Shown: piece after piece, positions 1 to 9,729 of the stretch
Layout: each line of letters begins with the position of its first letter
How positions within the stretch are numbered: position 1 is the stretch's first letter
Assembly: GCA_964595575.1 (NCBI GenBank)
Contig: CAZQRA010000002.1
Coordinates: 59,914-123,913 of the forward strand
DNA: 64,000 nucleotides
Source: PALSA-612 sp964595575
GTDB lineage: Bacteria; Actinomycetota; Thermoleophilia; Gaiellales; Gaiellaceae
Direction of reading: 5' to 3'
Program-made: the position numbers and the translations under genes
Notes under the pieces: generated by a model
The model's input: only the letters and a program-made list of their open reading frames with translations
The model's database searches: none
What the model was told of the DNA's origin: nothing

Positions 1-413
1 TCGATGTCGGGGAGCGTGGAGAGATCGAGGGGAACGACGGCCCCCTCGGGGCCCATGCGCTCCCGCACCCCGAAGCAGCGCTCCAGGGGAACGAGAGGCT
101 GGGGATGCTCCTGGCACAGGCGGTACAGATGGGCACGCGTCTGGCGGCGCAGGTAGAGGAGGTGCTCGAACCCCTCGGTGGCCACGAAGGCCGTGCGCGC
201 GCCCTTGCGCTCGAGGAGGGCGTTGGTGGCGATGGTCGTCCCGTGGGAGAAGCGCTCCACACGGACGTTGGTCGCCCCTACGGCCCGGGCGGCGGCGATT
301 ACCGACTCCTCCTGGGGCACGGCGGTGGGCACCTTGGCGGTGCGCAGCGTGCCCCCGTCGAGGAGGACGGCGTCCGTGAACGTCCCTCCCACGTCGACCC
401 CGAGAATTGCCAC
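1..413 (-). CDS. hyuA: Hydantoinase/oxoprolinase subunit A, N-terminal part (cut by window edge)
   Basis: The first ~137 residues of a HyuA-family protein, the ATP-dependent, actin-fold subunit that opens hydantoins or 5-oxoproline together with HyuB. The reading begins VAILGVDVGGTFTDAVLL, with the DVGGTFTD phosphate-binding motif, and continues with SHGTTIATNALLERKGA, the second hallmark of the family. The GTG start at 413 lies 10 bases after the carB stop, so it is probably co-transcribed with carAB. The rest lies beyond the left edge, so substrate and completeness cannot be judged. It is the third hyuA in the window. Acetone carboxylase beta subunits share these motifs and are the alternative. 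Confidence 0.88.
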   Translation of the reverse strand, partial: MAILGVDVGGTFTDAVLLDGGTLRTAKVPTAVPQEESVIAAARAVGATNVRVERFSHGTTIATNALLERKGARTAFVATEGFEHLLYLRRQTRAHLYRLCQEHPQPLVPLERCFGVRERMGPEGAVVPLDLSTLPDI

Positions 414-422
414 GGAGCGACT

Positions 423-3083
423 CTACGAGGAAGCGGCGGCCGCGCAAAGCTCCTGGAGGGAGGATCCCACGCGACCGCCTCGGCCCATGCGGCCGGCTGC
501 CCGCTGCACGCGGGCGTAGGCTTCCGACACGGTCTCGCCCCCGGCCATGACCTCGCCCGTGGAGCGCATCTCCGGGCCCCGGTCGGCGGCCGTCGGGAAG
601 CGGTCGACGGGGAAGATCGCCTCCTTGGCCCAGGCCCGAGTGGGGCATGCCTGTCGTGGCAGCGATAGCTCGGCCAGCGAGCAGCCGAGCATGAGCCGGC
701 ACGCGTGCTCGACCAGGGGAACCCCGGTGGCCTTGGCTACGAAGGGGACAGTGCGGGAGGCCCGCGGGTTGGCCTCGAGGACGTACAGCTCCTTGTCCCG
801 CAGGGCGAGCTGCAGGTTGAGGAGGCCACGGATGCGCAGGCGCCGAGCGACGGCGTCGGCGATGGCCCGGATCTCCTCCTCCAGCTCGTCCGTGACCGAG
901 GGGCCGGGGATGACGCAGGCAGAGTCGCCCGAGTGGACGCCGGCCGGCTCCACGTGCTCGAGAATGCCTGCCACCCAGGCCGACTCGCCGTCGCAGAGGC
1001 AGTCCACGTCGAGCTCGAGGGCCCCCTCCAAGAACTCGTCCACGAGCGAGGGCTCGGCCAGCTCCAGCTCCTGGGGCCGGCGCACCACCCGCATCCGCCG
1101 CCCGCCGAGGACGTAGTGGGGACGGACGAGCACCGGGTAGCCGATGCGCTCGGCCGCGGCCAGGGCCTGCTCCTGGGTCTCGGCCACCTCCCAGCGCGGA
1201 GCCTTGAGGCCCAGCTCGGCCAGGACCTGGCCGAAGCGGCCCCTGTCCTCGGCCAGCTCGATGGCCTGCAGGGGCTCGCCCAGCAGCGGCACCCCCTCCT
1301 CGCTGAGCGCGCGGGCGATCCGAAGCGGCGTCTGGCCCCCCAGGGTGACGATGACGCCGACGGGCTGCTCCAAGGCGCAGACGTCGAGCGCCCGCTCCGC
1401 CGTGACCGGCTCCAAGTAGAGGCGGTCGCTCGTGTCGTAGTCGGTGGAGACGGTCTCCGGGTTCGAGTTGAGGAGCACGGCCTCGTAGCCGAGCCGACGT
1501 AAGGCCTGGGCGGCATGGACGCAGCAGTAGTCGAACTCGATCCCCTGGCCGATGCGATTGGGGCCCGAGCCCAGGATGACGACCGCCCGCCCGGAGGCCT
1601 CCGCCCCCCCGTCGCCCTGCTCGTAGGAGAGGTAGAAGTAGGGGGTCCTGGCCTCGAACTCGGCCGCGCAGGAATCGACGGCCAGCCGGCCCGGGCGCCC
1701 CCGCCGGCGACGCACCTCCCGCTCGTCGATCCCCAGGATGCGCGCGATGCGCGAGTCGGGGAGGCCGAAGCGCTTGGCCTGGGCGACGTCCCCCGTTCGC
1801 TCCAGCGTCCGCTCCGCCTCCCGGATCGCCTCCAGCTCCGCCTGGAAGTAGGGGTGGGCGCCCGGGAAGTCGGGGAGGTCGAGGTCCTGCTCCCGTCCCT
1901 CCAGGGCCTTGAGGAAGGCCTCGGGGAAGGTGCGGCCGAGTCCTAGGGCCTCCCCCACCGACCGCATCTCCGAGCCCAGCGAGCGGTCGGCGCCGGGGAA
2001 CTTGTCGAAGTCGAAGCGGGGCGCCTTCACGGCCACGTAGTCGAGGGCCGGCTCGAAGGCGGCGCTCGACTTGCCGGTGATGTCGTTGGGAAGCTCGTCC
2101 AAGGTGTAGCCCACGGCCAGGAGAGCCGCCAGCTTGGCGATGGGAAAGCCCGTGGCCTTGGAGGCGAGGGCCGAGGACCGGGACACCCGGGGGTTCATCT
2201 CGATGAGGACGAGCTCGCGCGTGCGCGGCTCGTAGGCGAACTGCACGTTGGCCCCGCCGGTGGCCACCCCCACCGCCCGGGCGCAGGCGAAGGCCGCTTC
2301 CCGCAGCCGCTGGTACTCCCGGTCAGGCAGGGTCTGCTGGGGGGCCACCGTCCAGGAGTCGCCGGTGTGGACGCCCATGGGGTCGATGTTCTCGATGGAA
2401 CAGACGACGACGCAGTTTCCCTTGGCGTCGGACATGACCTCGAGCTCGAACTCCTGCCAGCCCTCCAAGGAGCGCTCGACCAGGACCTGCCCTACCGGGC
2501 TCGCCGCCAGGCCGCGGGCGACCCGTCGCTCGAGCTCCTCCCGGCTTCGCGCCAAACCGCCGCCGGTGCCGCCGAGGGTGAAGGCGGGGCGGACGATGGC
2601 AGGCGCCGGGAAGTCGCCCAGTTCCTCGAGCGAGGCGACGACGACGCTCTCGGGCACGGGTAGGCCGGCCTCCCGCATCGTCTCCCGGAAGAGCAGCCGG
2701 TCCTCGGCTCGCCGGATCGCCTCCACGTCGGCTCCGATGAGCTCCACGCCGTAGCGGGCGAGCACGCCTGCCTCGTACAGCTCGACGGCCAAGTTGAGCG
2801 CGGTCTGGCCACCCAGCGTGGGAAGGAGGGCGTCCGGGCGCTCGCGGGCGATGATCTCGGCCACGGTCTCCGCGTCCAGGGGCTCCAGGTAGGTCGCGTC
2901 CGCCCACTCGGGGTCGGTCATGATGGTGGCCGGGTTGGAGTTGACCAGGACGACCCGGTAGCCCTCCCGGCGAAGCACCCGACAGGCCTGGGCGCCCGAG
3001 TAGTCGAACTCGCACGCCTGTCCGATCCGGATCGGCCCCGAGCCGATGATCAGGATCGAGCGAAGATCCTTCCGCCTCGGCAC
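423..3083 (-). CDS. carB: Carbamoyl-phosphate synthase large subunit lacking the allosteric domain
   Basis: Makes carbamoyl phosphate from bicarbonate, ammonia (from CarA) and two ATP, for arginine and pyrimidine synthesis. The carboxyphosphate half (about 1-395) has the GSGPIRIGQACEFDYSG and EMNPRVSRSSALASKATG motifs; a shortened oligomerization region follows; the carbamoyl-phosphate half (about 505-860) has GSGPNRIGQGIEFDYC and EANPRASRTVPFVAKATG. The protein stops at 886 residues, soon after EMRSTGEVM, whereas the family is about 1,060-1,100; the C-terminal MGS-like domain that binds UMP and ornithine in E. coli is missing. A hyuA begins 10 bases later, so no detached domain follows. GTG start, 34-base overlap with carA. 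Confidence 0.95.
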   Translation of the reverse strand: MPRRKDLRSILIIGSGPIRIGQACEFDYSGAQACRVLRREGYRVVLVNSNPATIMTDPEWADATYLEPLDAETVAEIIARERPDALLPTLGGQTALNLAVELYEAGVLARYGVELIGADVEAIRRAEDRLLFRETMREAGLPVPESVVVASLEELGDFPAPAIVRPAFTLGGTGGGLARSREELERRVARGLAASPVGQVLVERSLEGWQEFELEVMSDAKGNCVVVCSIENIDPMGVHTGDSWTVAPQQTLPDREYQRLREAAFACARAVGVATGGANVQFAYEPRTRELVLIEMNPRVSRSSALASKATGFPIAKLAALLAVGYTLDELPNDITGKSSAAFEPALDYVAVKAPRFDFDKFPGADRSLGSEMRSVGEALGLGRTFPEAFLKALEGREQDLDLPDFPGAHPYFQAELEAIREAERTLERTGDVAQAKRFGLPDSRIARILGIDEREVRRRRGRPGRLAVDSCAAEFEARTPYFYLSYEQGDGGAEASGRAVVILGSGPNRIGQGIEFDYCCVHAAQALRRLGYEAVLLNSNPETVSTDYDTSDRLYLEPVTAERALDVCALEQPVGVIVTLGGQTPLRIARALSEEGVPLLGEPLQAIELAEDRGRFGQVLAELGLKAPRWEVAETQEQALAAAERIGYPVLVRPHYVLGGRRMRVVRRPQELELAEPSLVDEFLEGALELDVDCLCDGESAWVAGILEHVEPAGVHSGDSACVIPGPSVTDELEEEIRAIADAVARRLRIRGLLNLQLALRDKELYVLEANPRASRTVPFVAKATGVPLVEHACRLMLGCSLAELSLPRQACPTRAWAKEAIFPVDRFPTAADRGPEMRSTGEVMAGGETVSEAYARVQRAAGRMGRGGRVGSSLQELCAAAASS

Positions 3084-4108
3084 GCGTCCGCGATCCGGTC
3101 GAAGAAGGGCAGGGCATCGAGCGGCCCCGGGGCCGCCTCGGGGTGGAACTGGACGCTGGCGAAGCCGTCTCCGGCCAGGCCCTCCACGGTGTGGTCGTTG
3201 AGCGAGACGTGGGTGACGAGCTCAGAGTCGCCGCAGGCCACGGCGTAGCCGTGGTTCTGGGAGGTGACGAGCACACGACCGGTGCGGGTGTCCTGCACGG
3301 GGTGGTTGGCGCCGCGGTGGCCGAAGGGAAGCTTGAACGTCTCTAGGCCCAAGGCGAGACCGAGGAGCTGGTGACCGAGGCAGATCCCGAACAGGGGCAC
3401 CCGACCCAGGAGCTCCCGCACCGTCTGGATCGGCCCGGTGAGGACGGCCGGGTCGCCGGGCCCGTTGCCGACCAGGACCGCTCTCGGTCGCGTGGCCAGG
3501 ACGGTGTCGGCGTCGAAGTGGCCCGGCACCACCACCACCTCCAGGCCGCAGGCAGCCAGCCGCTCGGGGATCGAGCGCTTGGTACCGAGATCGAGCAGGA
3601 CCACCCGGGGGCCGGACCCGACCGTGTAGGGAACCTGCGTTCCCACCGGACGGTCGAGCGGGCGGCCGTCGATGGGAGGCTCGGCCAGAGCCCGCGCCAA
3701 GAGTTCCTGGGGCGAGGCCTCCCCCAAGGCGCAGCGGAGCACGCCGCCGTCGCGAATGCGACGGACGAGGGCCCGCGTGTCCACGTCGGCCAGAGCCACC
3801 ACTCCCTGGTCGGCAAGCCAGGCGGCGAAGGCAGGCCTGATGGCCCGGGCCACGACCCCCTCGCACTGGACCCGCTGCGACTCCATCCGCTCCTCGTCCA
3901 CCCCGTAGTTCCCGATCAGGGGGTAGCTGAAGCACAGGACCTGGGCCACGTAGCTCGGGTCGGTCACCGCCTCCACGTACCCGGCCATGGCGGTGGTGAA
4001 GCAGGCTTCCCCCGCGGCGACGCCGGAGGCGCCGACGCTACGCCCGGGAAAGACGGTGCCGTCCTCGAGCACGAGGTAGGCGGAGCGGGAGTCGGTCACG
4101 GTTTGCAT
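3050..4108 (-). CDS. carA: Carbamoyl-phosphate synthase small subunit (glutaminase)
   Basis: Hydrolyses glutamine and channels ammonia to CarB. The N-terminal CarA domain (LEDGTVFPG, TAMAGYVEAVTDPSY) is followed by a class I amidotransferase domain with nucleophile elbow GICLGHQ and catalytic FHPEA. I chose the ATG at 4108 (MQTVTDSRSAYLVLEDG); the reading frame continues 16 codons upstream, but those codons overlap the promoter/operator region and the start of argC. About 352 residues, slightly shorter than the usual ~380. Overlaps carB by 34 bases, so the two are translationally coupled, and it is divergent from the arginine cluster with which it shares a control region. Confidence 0.96.
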   Translation of the reverse strand: MQTVTDSRSAYLVLEDGTVFPGRSVGASGVAAGEACFTTAMAGYVEAVTDPSYVAQVLCFSYPLIGNYGVDEERMESQRVQCEGVVARAIRPAFAAWLADQGVVALADVDTRALVRRIRDGGVLRCALGEASPQELLARALAEPPIDGRPLDRPVGTQVPYTVGSGPRVVLLDLGTKRSIPERLAACGLEVVVVPGHFDADTVLATRPRAVLVGNGPGDPAVLTGPIQTVRELLGRVPLFGICLGHQLLGLALGLETFKLPFGHRGANHPVQDTRTGRVLVTSQNHGYAVACGDSELVTHVSLNDHTVEGLAGDGFASVQFHPEAAPGPLDALPFFDRIADACRGGRIFARS

Positions 4109-4137
4109 ACTACGCAAGAGTTGGCATAATACGCAAG
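4102..4137. promoter_or_regulatory. Bidirectional carA/argC promoter with tandem operator-like repeats
   Basis: Only 31 bases lie between the carA and argC start codons. Two 14-base direct repeats, 13 of 14 identical, sit at 4105-4118 and 4124-4137; each is also roughly palindromic (TTGC...GCAA). For argC, TTTGCA at 4102-4107 and CATAAT at 4125-4130 are 17 bases apart, and the ATG at 4140 falls where transcription would begin, so argC mRNA is probably leaderless. On the other strand TATTAT (4131-4126) overlaps that -10 and can serve carA. The repeats are likely ArgR (ARG box) sites because argR is in the cluster; that assignment is inference. Confidence 0.65.
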
Positions 4138-4139
4138 CC

Positions 4140-5120
4140 ATGCCCACCTCCGCCATCGTCGGCTGTCACGGCTACACGGGCCAGGAAACGCTCGACCGAG
4201 TGCTCGCCCACCCCGAGCTCGAGATCGTGGCCCTGGGCTCGGACTCCCTGGCCGGCAAGCCGGCCGCCGCCCTCGACGTGCGCCTGGATGGAGCGCTCCC
4301 CGACTTCGTCTCCAACGAGGAGGCTCTGGCGGCGGGCGCGGACGTGACCTTCCTCTGCCTCAGCCACGAGGAGGCAGCGGCGCTCGAGCCGCCCCCCGGC
4401 GGCGTGGTCGTCGACCTCTCCGGGGCCCATCGGCTGCGCGACCCGGAGCTCTACGACGCCTGGTACGGCTTCTCCCACCCGCTCCCCGCAAGCCTGAGCG
4501 CCTGGACCTACGCCCTTCCCGAGCTGTGGCCGCCGGCAGGGCGCCTGGTCGCCAACCCCGGCTGCTACGCCACTGCCGCCCTCCTCGCCCTGGCGCCGCT
4601 CGCCGACGCCATCGAGCCGGGCAGCGTGGTGGTGGACGCCAAGTCGGGGGTCTCTGGAGCCGGCCGCGCCCTCAAGCCGAGCTCCCACGCCGGCTTCGTC
4701 CTCGAGAACGTGTCCGCCTACCGCGTGGGGAGCCACCAGCACGGGCCCGAGATCGCCCAGGCCCTCGGCTTTCCCGTCACCTTCTGTCCCCACCTCGTGC
4801 CCCTGCGCCGTGGCCTCCTTGCCACCTGCTACCTGCAGGCGGTCGGCGACGACCTCCGCGGGCGTCTGGAGGCGGCCTACGCCCAGGCGCCGGCGGTGCG
4901 CGTCCTCCCTCCGGGAGCGACCCCCGAGCTCTCCCGGGTGCAGGGGACGGACGCGGCGGAGATCGCCCTCTTCCACGATCGCCTCACCGGCCGGGCGATC
5001 GTGATCTGCGCCATCGACAACCTGGGCAAGGGAGCGGCGGGCCAGGCGGTCCAGAACGCAAACCTGGCCCTGGGGCTGGAGCAGACCCTGGGCCTGCGCT
5101 TGCAGGGAGTCCCGGTATGA
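4140..5120 (+). CDS. argC: N-acetyl-gamma-glutamyl-phosphate reductase
   Basis: Third step of arginine synthesis: NADPH-dependent reduction of N-acetylglutamyl phosphate to the semialdehyde. Rossmann start AIVGCHGYTGQE, catalytic cysteine in ANPGCYATA (Cys142), and the C-terminal histidine region HLVPLRRGLLATCY. The length of 326 residues is slightly short for the family (about 345). ATG start with no room for a ribosome site, consistent with a leaderless mRNA. First gene of argCJBDRGH; its stop overlaps the argJ start (ATGA). Confidence 0.97.
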   Translation: MPTSAIVGCHGYTGQETLDRVLAHPELEIVALGSDSLAGKPAAALDVRLDGALPDFVSNEEALAAGADVTFLCLSHEEAAALEPPPGGVVVDLSGAHRLRDPELYDAWYGFSHPLPASLSAWTYALPELWPPAGRLVANPGCYATAALLALAPLADAIEPGSVVVDAKSGVSGAGRALKPSSHAGFVLENVSAYRVGSHQHGPEIAQALGFPVTFCPHLVPLRRGLLATCYLQAVGDDLRGRLEAAYAQAPAVRVLPPGATPELSRVQGTDAAEIALFHDRLTGRAIVICAIDNLGKGAAGQAVQNANLALGLEQTLGLRLQGVPV

Positions 5121-6280
5121 GCGTGACCGCAGCCAGAGGGTTCGTAGCCAGCGGCGTCCGCTGCGGCATCCGCCGGACGGCGCTCGATCTCGCCCTCGTT
5201 CGCTCGCTGCCCCGAGCGACCGGGGCCGCTATGTGGACGGCAAACCGGGTCCAGGCCGCCCCGGTCAAGGTGAGCAAGGAGCACCTAGCCCTGGCCGAGC
5301 CCCAGGCGGTGGTAGCGAACTCGGGGGTGGCCAACGCCGCCACCGGGCTTCGCGGCGAGATCGACGCCCGCGCCACCGCCGCCGAGGCGGCCCGCCTCCT
5401 CGACCTGAAGGCGGAGGAGGTGATCGTCCTCTCCACGGGAGTCATCGGCGCCCGGCTGCCCCTGGACAAGCTCCTCCCCGGCCTGCGACAGGCGGCGGCG
5501 GCGCTCTCCCCTGAGGGGGGAGGGGACGCCGCTCGCGCCATCATGACCACCGACACCCGGCCCAAGGAGGCGGTGGCGAGCGGCGGCGGCTTCACCGTGG
5601 GGGGCATGGCCAAGGGAGCGGGCATGATCCACCCCGACCTGGCCACCATGCTGGCCGTCATCACCACCGACTACCCGCTGCGGCCAGGCGAGGCGCTCGA
5701 GGTCCTGAAGCCGGCCGTAGAGGACAGCTTCAACTCCATCTCCGTGGACGGCGAGTGCTCGACCAACGACGCTGTCGTGCTCCTCGCCAACGGAGCCAGC
5801 GGCATCGAGCGGACGACCGCGTCCGACCTCGCCTTCGCGGCCGCGTTACGGGCGGTCTGCCGCGACTTGGCCAGGCAGATCGTGGCCGACGGCGAGGGGG
5901 CGACCATGCTGGCGGAGATCCACGTCACCGGCGCCGTCGACCAGGGCCAGGCCCGGGCCATCGCCCGGCGCATCGCCACCTCCCCCCTGGTCAAGACCGC
6001 CCTCTTCGGCCGCGACGCGAACTGGGGCCGGGTGCTGGCCGCCGCCGGCTCGGCTCCCTGGAACGGGGGCTACGCCGAGGTCGACCCCGACCGTGTCACC
6101 CTGGCCTTCAACGGCCAGACTGTGATCCGAGCCGGCCGCCCGCTCGGGGCCGAGCCCGACCCGCCCCAGGACTTCTGCCGGATCGAGCTCGACCTCGGCC
6201 TGGGGGACAGCTCCGCCTCCTACCTGACCAGCGACTTCTCCTACGAGTACGTGCGCATCAACGCGGAGTACAGGTCGTGA
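5117..6280 (+). CDS. argJ: Bifunctional ornithine acetyltransferase / N-acetylglutamate synthase
   Basis: Transfers acetyl from N-acetylornithine to glutamate, recycling the acetyl group of the pathway; bifunctional members also use acetyl-CoA. The self-cleavage site is visible as KGAGMIHPDLATML, with cleavage expected before Thr177, which becomes the nucleophile of the beta chain. 387 residues, a normal length. Starts by ATGA overlap with argC and ends in a GTGA overlap with argB. ArgJ makes an argE deacetylase unnecessary, in keeping with none being present. Whether it is mono- or bifunctional cannot be read from sequence. Confidence 0.96.
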   Translation: MSVTAARGFVASGVRCGIRRTALDLALVRSLPRATGAAMWTANRVQAAPVKVSKEHLALAEPQAVVANSGVANAATGLRGEIDARATAAEAARLLDLKAEEVIVLSTGVIGARLPLDKLLPGLRQAAAALSPEGGGDAARAIMTTDTRPKEAVASGGGFTVGGMAKGAGMIHPDLATMLAVITTDYPLRPGEALEVLKPAVEDSFNSISVDGECSTNDAVVLLANGASGIERTTASDLAFAAALRAVCRDLARQIVADGEGATMLAEIHVTGAVDQGQARAIARRIATSPLVKTALFGRDANWGRVLAAAGSAPWNGGYAEVDPDRVTLAFNGQTVIRAGRPLGAEPDPPQDFCRIELDLGLGDSSASYLTSDFSYEYVRINAEYRS

Positions 6281-6950
6281 CCGCGAACGGTCGCCTGGTG
6301 GTGAAGTGCGGGGGAGCGGTGGCCGGCGAGGCTGCCTCGGCCATCATCGCCCTCTCCCACGAGCACCCCACCTGCGTCGTCCACGGCGCCGGTCCGCAGA
6401 TCTCGAGGGAGATGGAGAGGCGCGGCCTTCCCGTCGAGTTCGTGGGAGGCCGTCGGGTGACGACGCCCCAGGGCTTGGAGGTGGTGCGGGAGGCGTTCGC
6501 GGCCGTGAACGCCGAGCTGTGCTCGGCGCTCGGGCCCCGGGCCGTGCCCCTGTTCGGGGACGAGATCGGCCTCAAGGCACGACCCGTGCCCGAGCTCGGA
6601 CTGGTGGGCGACCCCCTTCCCTCCCGGCCGCCGGCGATCGAGGAGGCCCTGGAGCGAAGGCTCATCCCGGTGGTCGCGCCCCTGGCCGCGGGCCCTCTCA
6701 ACGTCAACGCCGACGAGGCGGCGGCCGCCATCGCCGTCGGCATCGGCGCCGCCCGCATCCTCTTCCTCACCGACGTCCCGGGAGTCCTCCTCGAGGGAGC
6801 GGTGGTCCCGGAGATCGCCGTCGCCGAGGCCGAGCGCCTGCTCCAGGACGGGCTCTTCCAGGGCGGCATCGTCCCCAAGCTGCGGGCGGCGGTGCAGGCT
6901 GCCAAGGCGGGGGTCCTGGCCGAGATCGGGGAGACGGTGGTAGCGGCCAG

Positions 6951-6954
<4 letters not shown>
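6277..6954 (+). CDS. argB: Acetylglutamate kinase (short form)
   Basis: Phosphorylates N-acetylglutamate, the usual control step of the pathway. GTG start overlapping the argJ stop gives VTANGRLVVKCGGAV. Amino-acid-kinase motifs are present: KCGGA near the N-terminus, VVHGAGPQIS, NVNADEAAAAIA and FLTDVPGVL. At 225 residues it is shorter than the usual 260-300 and lacks the N-terminal helix through which arginine-inhibited hexameric kinases assemble, so it may not be feedback-inhibited; that last point is inference. Its stop overlaps the argD start (GTGA). Confidence 0.93.
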
Positions 6955-8065
<1,111 letters not shown>

Positions 8066-8069
<4 letters not shown>

Positions 8070-8527
8070 GCAAGCTCGAGCGGAGAGCGGCGATCATCAG
8101 GCTCGTCCAAGAGCGCGAGCTCTCGACCCAGGCGGAGCTGGTCGAGGCGCTACGCGAGATCGGTATCGAGGCGGTGCAGACCACCGTTTCCCGCGACGTG
8201 CACCAGCTGGGGCTGGTCAAGGTGCGCCGCTCCAACGGGCGCCTCGTCTACTCCCTGCCCGGGGCCGCCGACCTCGACCGCCTGGCCGAGCTCCAGGCCG
8301 CCCTGCGCCGGTGGGCGATCTCCATCGAGGCCACGGGAAACTTGGTCGTGATCCTCACGCCTCGGGGCTACGCGGCTCCGCTCGCCGACGCGATCGACGC
8401 CGCCGGCCTCGCCCAGGTGGCCGGCACCGTGGCCGGGGAGAACACGATCTTCGTCGCCTCCCGGGAGGGGATCTCGGGGAGCGAGGTAGCAGAGCTTCTG
8501 CAACGCCACTTGGAAGGAGAGCACTGA
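8066..8527 (+). CDS. argR: Arginine repressor
   Basis: Arginine-sensing regulator, 153 residues. N-terminal winged helix (about 1-70) with the TTVSRDVHQLGLVKV recognition segment, and a C-terminal hexamerization/arginine-binding domain (about 80-150) with ILTPRGYAAPLADAIDAAG and GTVAGENTIFVA. Lies inside the operon it probably controls, between argD and argG, overlapping both. The operator candidates are the repeats at 4105-4137, which would let it control carAB and arg genes together. Confidence 0.96.
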
Positions 8528-9729
8528 TGGCAACCGCTGTCGTCGCCTACTCGGGAGGGCTCGATACGAGCTGCATCATCGCCTGGCTCAAGGAGGACTA
8601 CGGCTACGACGAGGTGGTCGCCTGCCTCGTCGACGTGGGGCAAGCGTTCGACCTCGACCAGGCCTTGGCCAGGGGGAAGGCCGCGGGAGCCGAGGAGGTC
8701 GTCCTCCTCGACCGCAAGGAGGCGTTCGCCGCCGACCAGCTGGCCAAGGCGATCAAGACCAACGCCCTCTACGAGGGGAAGTACCCGCTCGTCTCCGCCT
8801 TGTCGAGGCCGGTGATCGCTCAGGCCGTGGCCGAACTCGCCCTGGAGCTGGGCGCCGAGGCGGTGGTGCACGGCTGTACCGGCAAGGGGAACGACCAGCT
8901 TCGGTTCGAGCTTGCGTTCCGGGCCAACTACCCCGGGGTGAAGGTGATCGCCCCCCTGCGCGACAGGGTGTGGACGCGGGACGAGGAGATCGAGTACGCC
9001 CTCTCGCGGGGCATCCCCGTCACCCAGACCCACGACTCGCCCTACTCGATCGACGAGAACCTCTTCGGCCGCTCGATCGAGTGCGGGATCCTGGAGGACC
9101 CCTGGGCCGCGCCCCCCGACGAGCCCTACGCCCTGACGAGCGATCCGACGGCGGCGCCGACCCCCCAAGAGGTGGTGGTGGGGTTCGAGGCAGGCCTCCC
9201 CGTGAGCGTGGACGGAAGCGAGCTTCCCCTCCACGAGGTGATCGCCCTCCTCAACGCGCGAGCGGGGGCCTACGGCATCGGGCGGATCGACATGGTCGAG
9301 AACCGGGCTGTCGGCATCAAGAGCCGCGAGGTCTACGAGGCCCCGGCGGCGATCACCCTCATCGAGGCCCACCGGGCGCTCGAGGACCTGGTGCTGACCA
9401 AGGCCGAGCAGCGCATCAAGCGGGGGCTCGAGTCGACCTGGGCCGACCTCGTCTACGAGGGGTTGTGGTTCAGCCCGGCGCGGAAGGCGATCGACGCCTT
9501 CGTGGACGAGACCCAGCGACTGGTGGAGGGAGAGGTGCGCGTCCGGCTGCAGCCTTCGGCCGCGGTAGTCGTGGGCAGGCGCTCGCCCCACGCGCTCTAC
9601 GCCGAGGCCCTGGCGTCCTACGCCCCCGGGGAGATCTTCCCCCACTCGGCGGCGGCAGGCTTCGTCAAGATCGCCGGCCTGGAGACGGAGCTGGCGGCGG
9701 CCCGGGAGAAGAAGCTGGCGGCCCTATGA
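8527..9729 (+). CDS. argG: Argininosuccinate synthase
   Basis: ATP-dependent joining of citrulline and aspartate. PP-loop YSGGLDTS at the N-terminus, GCTGKGNDQLRFE, and the DSPYSIDENLFGRSIECG segment of the synthetase domain are all present. 400 residues, normal. The ATG shares one base with the argR stop (TGATG), and the stop overlaps argH. Citrulline must come from an ornithine carbamoyltransferase encoded elsewhere. Confidence 0.97.
   Translation: MATAVVAYSGGLDTSCIIAWLKEDYGYDEVVACLVDVGQAFDLDQALARGKAAGAEEVVLLDRKEAFAADQLAKAIKTNALYEGKYPLVSALSRPVIAQAVAELALELGAEAVVHGCTGKGNDQLRFELAFRANYPGVKVIAPLRDRVWTRDEEIEYALSRGIPVTQTHDSPYSIDENLFGRSIECGILEDPWAAPPDEPYALTSDPTAAPTPQEVVVGFEAGLPVSVDGSELPLHEVIALLNARAGAYGIGRIDMVENRAVGIKSREVYEAPAAITLIEAHRALEDLVLTKAEQRIKRGLESTWADLVYEGLWFSPARKAIDAFVDETQRLVEGEVRVRLQPSAAVVVGRRSPHALYAEALASYAPGEIFPHSAAAGFVKIAGLETELAAAREKKLAAL

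Noticed and set aside
423..3276. Long overlapping ORFs opposite or out of frame with carB, carA, argCJBDGH and similar genes
   Set aside because: They are Arg/Pro/Ala/Gly-rich, follow from very high GC at third positions and have no domain motifs; the real genes in the other frame are unmistakable.
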